From Eubacteriales Family XIII. Incertae Sedis bacterium (GTDB lineage: Bacteria > Bacillota > Clostridia > Peptostreptococcales > Anaerovoracaceae), in assembly GCA_031257215.1 (NCBI GenBank), contig JAIRPC010000124.1, positions 1-6,791 of the forward strand: a stretch of 6,791 nt of DNA. Reading direction: 5' to 3'. Shown here in pieces: positions 1 through 6,345 of this stretch; position 1 is the first letter of the stretch; the number at the start of each line of letters is the position of its first letter. Below the pieces are notes generated by a model. It made no database searches. It worked only from the letters and a program-made list of their open reading frames with translations, and was not told the DNA's origin. Made by a program: the position numbers and the translations under genes.

Positions 1-744
1 GCGCGACGATGCCGCTATCTCATTCAGCACCGTGCCCAGCCCGCCGCGCGTGATGTCGCGCATGGTATGAACGTCCGACCCCGACGCATAGAGCGCGTCC
101 GCTATGTCCGCCAGCACCGCGCAGTCGCTCCTTATGCTGTTCGAAAGGCCTAGCCGCGCCGAAAGTATGCAGGCGTGGTGGTCGCCTAGGTTGCCGCTGA
201 CTATTACGGCATCGCCCGCCCCGGCTCCGGACGCCGCGGGGGCCGAAGCCATCCCATCACGCAGGAAGCCAATGCCCGAGGTGTTGATGAACAGCCCCGC
301 GCCATTCGCGCCGCTTTCGGCCGCGCCAGCCGCCCTACGCTCCACTACCTTCGTGTCGCCCGCCACTATCATAACGCCCGCCTGCGCCGCCGCCCGCGCC
401 ATTGAGCCAGCGATGCGGTCCAGGGTGGAGAGCGCCAGCCCCTCGTCTATGATGAACCCGCAGGTCAGGTATTTCGGCACCGCGCCCATCATGAGGATGT
501 CGTTGACCGTGCCGCAAACGGCGAGCTTGCCAATGTCACCGCCGGGGAACTCCAACGGGGTTACTACGAATGAGTCCGTGCTGACCGCGATATCCGCAGA
601 GGGCCGCGCCAGCACCGCCGCGTCGTCGAGCTGGTTCAGCGTTTCGTTCGAGAAATGCCTGCCGAAAATATCCCGCATGAGCGAGGCCGAGTCCCGCCCG
701 CCGCTGCCGTGCGCCATTGTTATTGTTTTGTTTGTTGTGTCCAT
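1..744 (-). CDS. hypE: HypE, [NiFe] hydrogenase maturation factor (C-terminus beyond window)
   Basis: HypE is a cytoplasmic ATP-dependent dehydratase. With HypF it turns a carbamoyl group on its own C-terminal cysteine into thiocyanate, the source of the Fe-CN ligands of [NiFe] hydrogenase. I translated the minus frame by hand: 248 codons are open from ATG 744 to base 1. Family hallmarks are AHGSGGR (residues 11-17), LDDAAVL (39-45), GTVNDILMMGA (78-88), the stretch VPKYLTCGFIIDEG that follows it, GDTKVVER (129-136) and RDITRGGL (229-236). These belong to the AIR synthase-like ATP-binding fold. Full HypE is about 330-350 residues, so about 90-100 residues, including the terminal cysteine, are missing. 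A run rich in Ala/Gly (about 137-149) looks slightly longer than usual. ATG 744 is chosen because GGA lies 6 nt upstream; the internal ATG at 717 has no ribosome-binding site. It follows nikE by 44 nt and is probably cotranscribed. HypE identity is near certain. Confidence 0.95.
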   Translation of the reverse strand, partial: MDTTNKTITMAHGSGGRDSASLMRDIFGRHFSNETLNQLDDAAVLARPSADIAVSTDSFVVTPLEFPGGDIGKLAVCGTVNDILMMGAVPKYLTCGFIIDEGLALSTLDRIAGSMARAAAQAGVMIVAGDTKVVERRAAGAAESGANGAGLFINTSGIGFLRDGMASAPAASGAGAGDAVIVSGNLGDHHACILSARLGLSNSIRSDCAVLADIADALYASGSDVHTMRDITRGGLGTVLNEIAASSR

Positions 745-787
745 GTTATTCCATTATCATTTATGTTTCGCGTGGTTTCTACTATAT

Positions 788-793
788 ATTATA
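788..793 (-). promoter_or_regulatory. Possible internal promoter -10 box before hypE
   Basis: On the minus strand a perfect TATAAT lies across the nikE stop codon, inside the symmetric AT island TATATA-A-TATATA (783-795). A start near 780 would give a short leader to the hypE ATG at 744. The hexamer 17 nt upstream (TTCGGC) is a poor -35, so this may be only an AT-rich gene junction. It could allow hypE to be expressed apart from the transporter. Confidence 0.25.
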
Positions 794-1409
794 TACCGTG
801 TACGCCGCCTGCCGAAACCGCCACCACCCTGTCGCAGACCTTTTCCGCTAGCGGGGTGTTGTGCGTTATGGCGAGCAGGCCTATGCCTCGCTCTTTGGAG
901 ATGTCCAGCAGGGTCTCCCATATCTGCGCCTGGGTTATTGCGTCCAGCATGGCGCTGATCTCGTCGCAGATGAGGACGCGCGTGCCTGGCCCTATGGCCC
1001 TCGCTATGCAGAAGCGTTGCAGCTCGCCGCCTGACAGCTCGGCGGGCCAGCGCGACAGCCATTCGCTCTCGATCCCCATGCGCCGCAGGAGCTCGGGGCT
1101 TGGCGTCCAGCACTCGTTCAGTATGCGCGACATTTTCCACCTTGGGTTGACCGCTAGCTCGGGGTGCTGCGATATCATCTGCACGGGCATGTAGCCGCTT
1201 TTCGGCAGCGGCCTGCCGTCCCACAGCACTTCGCCCGCGGTGGGTTTCAGGTATCCCGCCATGAGCTTTGCGAGCGTGCTTTTGCCGCACCCCGACGGGC
1301 CTGTCAGCGCGACGCGCTCGCCTGCGCTTACCGACAAATTGGCGCCGTCCAGTATCAGCGGCGATTTGGGCGAGTAACGGAAGCTGACGCCCCTCACCTC
1401 TATTCTCAT
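789..1409 (-). CDS. nikE: Nickel/peptide-type ABC importer ATPase, NikE-like
   Basis: This is the second nucleotide-binding subunit of the importer; it hydrolyses ATP at the inner face of the membrane, paired with the NikD-like ATPase. The 206 residues show Walker A GPSGCGKS (37-44), Q-loop Gln81, signature LSGGE (125-129), Walker B VLICDE with catalytic Glu150, D-loop SAMLD (152-156) and H-loop His183. It ends about 23 residues after the H-loop and lacks the C-terminal extension seen in NikD, so it is a compact ATPase core. I chose ATG 1409 because homologues usually begin a few residues before the V-x-F-x-Y strand and a GGGG stretch lies just upstream. An ATG at 1457 would add 16 residues but has no well-placed ribosome-binding site. 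With ATG 1409 the gap after nikD is 72 nt. The ATPase call is certain; nickel as substrate is inferred from hypE next door. Confidence 0.9.
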   Translation of the reverse strand: MRIEVRGVSFRYSPKSPLILDGANLSVSAGERVALTGPSGCGKSTLAKLMAGYLKPTAGEVLWDGRPLPKSGYMPVQMISQHPELAVNPRWKMSRILNECWTPSPELLRRMGIESEWLSRWPAELSGGELQRFCIARAIGPGTRVLICDEISAMLDAITQAQIWETLLDISKERGIGLLAITHNTPLAEKVCDRVVAVSAGGVHGI

Positions 1410-1481
1410 ATGCGCACCCCGCTTTCCGCCAGCGCGCAGGCGTTCCAGCGCGGCCATACGCGCCCAGCCTGGCCCCTTGCC

Positions 1482-2438
1482 TCAATCAGCATGGACGCAC
1501 CTCACTTCCCCTCCCCGCAGCTCGCGCATGCCTACGTCCTCCGCACATTCGCCCGTCCGCAGGCCGCAACGCTCCGCGAACGGGCAGCCGCCCGGTGCCT
1601 GGCACGCGTATGGCTGTGTGCCTGGGATGGGCTTGAAGCCGTTCTGCGGGAGCGCGTCTATCAGCGCCTTGGTGTACGGGTGGCGCAGCGCGCTTTTCCC
1701 CGCCGCGTAGTCGGCCGCGGGCGCGCTCTCCACGGTGTAGCCCGCGTAGAACACGGTGATGCGGTCGGCGTGCTTCATGGCCAGCTCCAAATCGTGGGTT
1801 ATCAGGAGTATCGACGCGCCGCCGTCTGCCAGCTCCCTGAACCACCGCATTGTTTCCTCAGCCAGCTCCTCGCTCAGACCGGGTGTCGGCTCGTCCGCGA
1901 CGATAAGCTCCGGCCGCCCCATCAGCGCGGTGGACACCATCACCCTCCGTGCCATGCCGCCCGACAGCTGGAACGGGTACATCCTTTCGGCCTCGCTCGG
2001 CAGCGCGTACCGCTCGAACGCCGCCCGCTGCGCCTCGCGCGTTCCGAGCGTGCCTACGACCTGCTTCCCCACGCGCATGAGCGGGTCGAGGAAGCCCACC
2101 GACTGCGGGATGAGCGCTATCCTGCGCCCCCTGTATTCCTCCTGCAATTCCCGCGTCAATTCCTCGCCGCAGAAAAATATGTCCCCGAACCGCCTAGCGT
2201 TCGCGGGCAGTATGCCGAGGATGGCGTGGGCTAGCAGGCTTTTGCCCGAGCCGCTGGCTCCGACCACGGCATGGATTTCCCCCGCGAAGGCTTTCAGCAT
2301 GACCGAGCGCATGACCGTCAGCTCGGATTTCGCGAGCCCGCCCGCGTACATGCCGAACGAGATTCCAAGCCCGCGCACGTCCAAAACCGGCGTGATTGTT
2401 TTTCCTGTTTTTTGTCCAGTAACTTTTTCACAGTTCAT
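1482..2438 (-). CDS. nikD: Nickel/peptide-type ABC importer ATPase, NikD-like
   Basis: First ATPase subunit, 318 residues. Visible motifs are Walker A GASGSGKS (60-67), Q-loop Gln112, signature LSGG (158-161), Walker B LIVADE with Glu183, and H-loop His215. The D-loop position reads PGLS (186-189) where most relatives have an Asp (SALD/TALD). The C-terminus carries the oligopeptide/nickel ATPase extension beginning around HPYTKALIDALP (253-264), with Cys279, Cys285, Cys291, Cys298 and Cys314. In DppD/OppD-type relatives a similar cysteine set binds an iron-sulfur cluster, so one is plausible here. The start ATG 2438 is well supported by GAGGG (2445-2449) 6 nt upstream. The gene begins 22 nt after nikC and is part of the same transcription unit. 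The ATPase family is certain; nickel specificity is inferred. Confidence 0.92.
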   Translation of the reverse strand: MNCEKVTGQKTGKTITPVLDVRGLGISFGMYAGGLAKSELTVMRSVMLKAFAGEIHAVVGASGSGKSLLAHAILGILPANARRFGDIFFCGEELTRELQEEYRGRRIALIPQSVGFLDPLMRVGKQVVGTLGTREAQRAAFERYALPSEAERMYPFQLSGGMARRVMVSTALMGRPELIVADEPTPGLSEELAEETMRWFRELADGGASILLITHDLELAMKHADRITVFYAGYTVESAPAADYAAGKSALRHPYTKALIDALPQNGFKPIPGTQPYACQAPGGCPFAERCGLRTGECAEDVGMRELRGGEVRCVHAD

Positions 2439-2460
2439 GTTATTCCCTCATTCGCCCCTA

Positions 2461-3402
2461 TCATTCATGGCCGCTGGCGGGGCTGAGGAGCTTGTTCAGC
2501 CCGCCTCCAATCGCTTCAAAAAGCACGACGGCCAGCATGAGCATCAGGCCGGGGAACAGCGCAAGCCACCATTTGCCCGTGGCCAGGTGCGCCATTGCCT
2601 CCGAGAGTATTACGCCGATAGCGGGCATATCCGCGGACAGCCCAAAGCCGAGGAAGGTGATCGCCGCTTCGTGCATGATGGCGTGCGGGAACAACAGCAC
2701 CAGCCCCACGAAGTAGACGGGCAGGACGTGTGGGATGACATGCGCTTTCGCGACCTGGAATTTCGACATGCCCATCTTGTACGAAGCGAGTATGAACTGC
2801 GACGTGCGCAGCTGCACCACCTCGGCGCGGACCACCCGCGTCAGCTCGGGCCAATGCGTCAGGGCAATGCCGCAGAGCACGCCGAATTCGCCGCGCCCCA
2901 GCATGAACGATATCAGGATGAGCAGAACGAGGTGCGGCAGCCCCATGCAGCAGTCTACGCACCAAAGGATGAATTTATCAAATTTGCCGCCTATTACCGC
3001 CGAGGAAATCCCGAGTGCCAGCCCTATTACGGAGCTTATCGCCGCCGCCGCGAGCCCTATCGCGAGGCTGTTGGACATGCCCTTGACGCACCTGAAAAAC
3101 ATATCGCGCCCCATGAAATCCGTCCCGAAAGGATGGCCCCATTCGGGGGCGATGAATTTGTTGCCGTAGTTGACGGCGTACAGCTCTGGGTTCATGAACA
3201 TGCCACAGAAAAAAACCGTCAGCAGGTACGCGAGGCAGGCGCAGATGACGATCAACAGCCCGCGCCGCGAGTTCGTGGCGGGCATGAGCCTGGCGTGCGC
3301 GGGCAGCCTGGCGCCCGTGTTCGCCCTCGCGCATTTCGCGATTCCCGCGCCGGTCTTTTCGTGCGCGTGATTTTTTTTGCCTACATTATATATAGTCGCC
3401 AC
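2461..3402 (-). CDS. nikC: Nickel/peptide-type ABC importer permease, NikC/DppC-like
   Basis: Second membrane subunit of the importer, 313 residues from GTG 3402. A basic, soluble N-terminus of about 47 residues precedes the first membrane helix (about 48-68). The DppC-family signature HPFGTDFMGRDMFFR lies at 90-104. Several further helices follow, with the ATPase-contacting EAA-type loop around 203-226 (ASYKMGMSKFQVAKAHVIPH) and EAAITFLGFGL at 245-255. The start is uncertain: GTG 3402 overlaps the end of nikB by 17 bp, and its purine-rich upstream run AAAGAGG abuts the start codon. ATG 3285 (residue 40) is an alternative close to the first helix. Codons 9-11 contain a run of eight A (3371-3378). 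It pairs with the NikB-like permease to form the channel. Permease family is certain. Confidence 0.9.
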   Translation of the reverse strand: MATIYNVGKKNHAHEKTGAGIAKCARANTGARLPAHARLMPATNSRRGLLIVICACLAYLLTVFFCGMFMNPELYAVNYGNKFIAPEWGHPFGTDFMGRDMFFRCVKGMSNSLAIGLAAAAISSVIGLALGISSAVIGGKFDKFILWCVDCCMGLPHLVLLILISFMLGRGEFGVLCGIALTHWPELTRVVRAEVVQLRTSQFILASYKMGMSKFQVAKAHVIPHVLPVYFVGLVLLFPHAIMHEAAITFLGFGLSADMPAIGVILSEAMAHLATGKWWLALFPGLMLMLAVVLFEAIGGGLNKLLSPASGHE

Positions 3403-4357
3403 CCTCTTTCAGCCGCGGGTCGAATACGCCGTAGAGTATGTTGGCCGTCAGGTTGCCCGCGAACACGAACAGCGCGCCGATAAGCGCCGTGCCGAGCAGG
3501 AGCGGCACGTCGCCGTTCAGCGCGGCGGCGGTCGTGGCGGTCCCGATCCCTGGGTATGAGAAAACCGTTTCAGCCAACGCCATGCCGCCGAACAGCTCGC
3601 TGAACGAGGCGAACTGGACGGTCACGGCGGGGAGCGCTATGTTGCGCATGATGTGGCGCGTGAACATCTGGCGGCTCGTTTCGCCGCGCGCCCGCGCGAA
3701 AAGCACGAAGTCGCTGCCCGCGGTTTCTATGTATTTTCGCCGCGTATAGAGAGTTATTTTCCCCATCCCGACAATGGTGAGCGTGAACACGGGCAGGATC
3801 AGGTGGTAGATCCTATCGCCCGCGGTAACGTCCGCCGCCAGCTTGCCGATAGGCGCCTCCATCCCGATAGGGAACCATCCGAGTTTCACCGCGAACAGGC
3901 TCAGAACCAAAAGCCCGATCCAGAACACGGGCGTCGATTGCAGCAGCAGGCAGAAGGTCTTGATGGCGCGGTCGGGCAGGCGCCCTTGGAGCGAGCCTGA
4001 CTTCATGCCGAGCAAAAAACCGAGGATGCCCGACAGCGCCCACGCGAGCAGCATTAGGATGACGGAGTGCGAGAACCTCTCGCCGATGACCTCCGCAACG
4101 GGGCGCTTGTAGGTAATGGACTCGCCGAGGTCGAGCCGCAGGACGTTGCCCGCCCATTTGAAATACCGCTGTGGGAGCGAGTCGTTCAGCCCCCAGTGCG
4201 CCGCGATCTCGTCCTTGGCCTCCTGCGAGAGCGTGGACTCCGTGCCGATATACGCGGTCAGCGGGTCGATCGGCGCTTTTGCGATAAGGATGAACGACAG
4301 CGCGCTCACCGCTATGAGCAGGATGAGCATCCTGATTGTTACTGTGAAAATATGCAT
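3386..4357 (-). CDS. nikB: Nickel/peptide-type ABC importer permease, NikB/DppB-like
   Basis: First membrane subunit of the importer, 323 residues from ATG 4357. It opens with a membrane helix (about 5-25), followed by a long external loop and then helices near 98-118, 134-157, 185-205 and 285-310. The DppB family features are the EAA loop FARARGETSRQMFTRHIMRN (220-239), the FSYPGIG motif (266-272) and the C-terminal FDPRL. A TTG at 4372, immediately after the nikA stop, would add five residues (TTG-ACG-ATT-AAC-CGA). Neither start has a clear Shine-Dalgarno, so translation may be coupled to nikA, which ends 16 nt upstream of the ATG. The stop TAA (3386-3388) lies inside the nikC reading frame. 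Family call is certain; substrate is inferred from context. Confidence 0.9.
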   Translation of the reverse strand: MHIFTVTIRMLILLIAVSALSFILIAKAPIDPLTAYIGTESTLSQEAKDEIAAHWGLNDSLPQRYFKWAGNVLRLDLGESITYKRPVAEVIGERFSHSVILMLLAWALSGILGFLLGMKSGSLQGRLPDRAIKTFCLLLQSTPVFWIGLLVLSLFAVKLGWFPIGMEAPIGKLAADVTAGDRIYHLILPVFTLTIVGMGKITLYTRRKYIETAGSDFVLFARARGETSRQMFTRHIMRNIALPAVTVQFASFSELFGGMALAETVFSYPGIGTATTAAALNGDVPLLLGTALIGALFVFAGNLTANILYGVFDPRLKEGGDYI

Positions 4358-4373
4358 TCGGTTAATCGTCAAT

Positions 4374-6026
4374 TTATTGCCCCGACAGCTTCCAGTCTTT
4401 CATGTTGCATATGACGGGCGAACCGTGTCCGTGCGGGTGGGGGATCTGCGTGCCGATGGAAATGTCGAGCTCGTCGCTGACGAAATAACAGTGCTCTATA
4501 TTCACCAGGTACAGGTACGGATAGTCCGCGTTCGCGCGCTTCTGTGCGTCTTTCCAATAACTAATGGCCTGCTCCCGCGACGGTGACGAAATGGCGCTCG
4601 CTATCAGCGAGTCCACCTCGCTGTTGCTGTAACCTACAACATTGTCGAACGCGCTGGCGAGGAACGACTTCGAGTCGAACAGCGATTTCAAAACGGTCGG
4701 GCTGTACTGCCCCCAACCCCAGACAACGCCGCCCACGCTCCTGTCCTTGTCAACGTCGTCCCAGGTGCCGTTCTTCACGTCCATCTGGATCCCCAGCTCC
4801 TTCGCGTCCTCGGCGGTCGCGGCGGCAAGCTGGTAGCGGCCGGTGTCCGTCGCGATTACGGGGAACGAGCATGGCGCTCCGTCCTTTTCGCGTATGCCGT
4901 CGCCGTCCTTGTCCACCCATCCCGCCTTTTCGAGAATCGACTTCGCTTCGTCTTTCTGGTTGTCACGCACGGTTTCGGCCTCCGCCCATACGAGGTTGTC
5001 CGTAAAGCTCATGGCGGGCTTACCGATCCCGTTGAAGGCGTTCTGTATAATTTTTTTGCGGTCTATGCCTATGGACAGGGCCTTGCGCACCGCTGCGTCC
5101 GCCGTGGCATTGTTGCCGACGCTCACATCATTGCCCTCGCCGTCCTTGGCTTTCTGTTCTTTCACGACGGGCAGGCTGATCATGCGGATGTCCATTGTGG
5201 GCAATTTTTCGATATGCATGCCCGCAATCTCCTCGCCCGCGAAATTCGGGTCCACCATTACCACGTCGAGCTGCCCCGACTTGGCGGCGGCAATCGCCGC
5301 GTCCGGGTCCATCATCACGAACGTGATCTTCGGGATCTGCGGAGCGCCCTCGTAATAGTGTTCGTTTGGCTCGGCTATTATCTGTTGGTTCGGGTCGTAC
5401 TGCACTATCTTCCACGGCCCCGCGCCGATGGGCTTGCGGTCGAACGCGTCCGAATCGTATGCGCTCTTTGGGACGATGCCGAGCATGGCGGTGGCGTCCA
5501 GGAACGGGGAGTAGGGCTCGGCCAGCGTGAACACAACCTTGTCCGCGCCCTCCGCTTTCACCGACGCGAGCTTCGTGAGGTCAACGTCGCCGTTCTCCGC
5601 CTGGTTCGCCTTTACCGTTTCGTAGGTGAACACGACATCCTCGGCTGTCAGCGCAGAGCCGTCGCTAAATTTCACGCCGCCGCGAATCGTGAAGCTGTAA
5701 GTCAGCGCGTCCTTGCTCACGCTCCATTCCGTTGCCGCGTCGCCTACGTATTCCGAAGCTGAGCTCACCTTCAAAAGCGCAATGCTCGTGAACGGGTAGC
5801 CGTAGCTCATCGCGCCTTTCACAGGGTCAAGGCTGGACGAAAAAATCGTGTCCCCGACGAATATATTGATCCCGTCCTCCGCCGATTTCCCCTGTTGACC
5901 TGCCGCGCTGTCCTGGCTGCCGCCGCCGTCCTGCTGTGCGGGGGCGCAAGCCGCCAGCGACACAGCCATAGCCAGCGCCAATACAATAGCGGCAAGAGCC
6001 GCAGGCAAATTATTTTTCTTTTTCAT
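4374..6026 (-). CDS. nikA: Nickel/peptide-type substrate-binding lipoprotein, NikA-like
   Basis: Extracellular solute receptor that captures the substrate and hands it to the permeases. It has 550 residues, normal for the SBP_bac_5 family. The N-terminus MKKKNNLP plus a hydrophobic run ends in lipobox LAAC with Cys27, followed by a Gln/Asp/Gly/Ser-rich linker, so the protein is predicted to be lipid-anchored. Family segments include FTIRGGVKFSDGSALTAEDV (about 120), PIGAGPWKIVQY (about 190) and the central AVRKALSIGIDRKKI. The C-terminal tail contains HPHGHG with His530, His532 and His534, a plausible metal-binding patch. ATG 6026 is chosen over an upstream in-frame codon at 6059 because GGAGG (6037-6041) sits 10 nt upstream and a textbook signal peptide starts there. 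It is the first gene of the operon, behind a long leader. Binding-protein identity is certain; nickel, or a nickel chelate, is an inference supported by hypE. Confidence 0.92.
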   Translation of the reverse strand: MKKKNNLPAALAAIVLALAMAVSLAACAPAQQDGGGSQDSAAGQQGKSAEDGINIFVGDTIFSSSLDPVKGAMSYGYPFTSIALLKVSSASEYVGDAATEWSVSKDALTYSFTIRGGVKFSDGSALTAEDVVFTYETVKANQAENGDVDLTKLASVKAEGADKVVFTLAEPYSPFLDATAMLGIVPKSAYDSDAFDRKPIGAGPWKIVQYDPNQQIIAEPNEHYYEGAPQIPKITFVMMDPDAAIAAAKSGQLDVVMVDPNFAGEEIAGMHIEKLPTMDIRMISLPVVKEQKAKDGEGNDVSVGNNATADAAVRKALSIGIDRKKIIQNAFNGIGKPAMSFTDNLVWAEAETVRDNQKDEAKSILEKAGWVDKDGDGIREKDGAPCSFPVIATDTGRYQLAAATAEDAKELGIQMDVKNGTWDDVDKDRSVGGVVWGWGQYSPTVLKSLFDSKSFLASAFDNVVGYSNSEVDSLIASAISSPSREQAISYWKDAQKRANADYPYLYLVNIEHCYFVSDELDISIGTQIPHPHGHGSPVICNMKDWKLSGQ

Positions 6027-6036
6027 AAATCTCGTT

Positions 6037-6041
6037 CCTCC
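6037..6041 (-). promoter_or_regulatory. Ribosome-binding site of the NikA-like gene
   Basis: GGAGG on the minus strand, 10 nt before ATG 6026. It decides the start in favour of the signal-peptide methionine rather than the frame-extended upstream codon at 6059, which would place this site inside coding sequence. Confidence 0.8.
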
Positions 6042-6163
6042 AAAACGCCGTCGCTCCACGGGGCTGATGCCCGAACAAGAGCAACAAAAAAAACCACACC
6101 GACACTCCGCGCTTCTGAGCGAAAAGAACCTTCATGGTTTTCTGTATTCTTCGTTCTCTGTCG

Positions 6164-6182
6164 TTGCAAGCCAGGCTTGCAA
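6164..6182. repeat. Perfect 9+1+9 inverted repeat in the leader
   Basis: The plus strand reads ttgcaagccaggcttgcaa, a perfect dyad around base 6173. In RNA it can form a 7-bp stem with a 5-nt loop; in DNA it has the size of a regulator operator. It lies about 125 nt downstream of the predicted transcription start, which favours an RNA role or a roadblock-type operator over classical promoter occlusion. Confidence 0.7.
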
Positions 6183-6313
6183 TCTATCGCAACCGCGACC
6201 AGACCAGGCCGCCCGCCATCACAGCAGGCCTCCGCAGCGCAGCCGCAATCCATTTCATAAACACCGATAACTGATCTATCCAAGGCCTTCATGGCCAATA
6301 TGCTTCAAGGGAT

Positions 6314-6343
6314 ACTATATATGCTTGCGGCGTGGGTTGTCAA
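6314..6343 (-). promoter_or_regulatory. Predicted promoter of the nik-hyp operon
   Basis: On the minus strand a perfect TTGACA (-35, 6343-6338) is followed after 16 nt by TATATA (6321-6316), or after 18 nt by TATAGT (6319-6314). This matches the housekeeping sigma-factor consensus well. Transcription would start around 6307-6309. The -10 overlaps the 9-mer ACTATATAT (6314-6322, plus strand), which also occurs at two later operon junctions. Confidence 0.7.
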
Positions 6344-6345
6344 GG

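Larger units (their letters stand above)
6027..6308 (-). other. Long 5' leader of the nik-hyp operon, unexplained
   Basis: About 280 nt separate the predicted transcription start (around 6307-6309) from nikA. The stretch contains several possible hairpins: GCCTGC/GCGGGC with a 7-nt loop (6211-6229), the 19-nt inverted repeat at 6164-6182, a bulged AAAACC/GGTT stem near 6122-6142, and GGGC-ATCA-GCCC near 6060-6072. A run of eight U lies at 6086-6093. A minus-strand frame of up to 91 codons (6298-6023) spans it and ends in TGA overlapping the nikA ATG as ATGA. That frame has no convincing ribosome-binding site and does not resemble a protein I know. I see no cobalamin box, T-box or NiCo-type element. 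It could be a regulatory RNA, a leader ORF, or simply an untranslated region. Confidence 0.5.

Noticed and set aside
757..1485. Minus-strand frame of 242 codons overlapping nikE
   Set aside because: It is in a different frame from the ATPase motifs and has an Arg/Ala/Gly-rich product; it is a shadow of nikE.
1756..3483. Plus-strand open frame of 575 codons, with other long plus-strand frames (104-958, 1164-2234)
   Set aside because: They lie opposite clear transporter and hypE genes; their products are rich in Arg/Pro/Ala/His without recognisable domains. This is what antisense frames of GC-rich genes give.
6086..6130. Intrinsic terminator/attenuator at the U8 run in the leader
   Set aside because: The bases directly before the U-run (GGTGTGG) have no adjacent complementary arm; only a weak 4-bp CGCT/AGCG hairpin is nearby.
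6027..6308. Known riboswitch (NiCo, cobalamin, T-box) in the nikA leader
   Set aside because: I could not find a B12 box, a T-box sequence or the conserved NiCo core by eye. Only an Rfam search could settle it.
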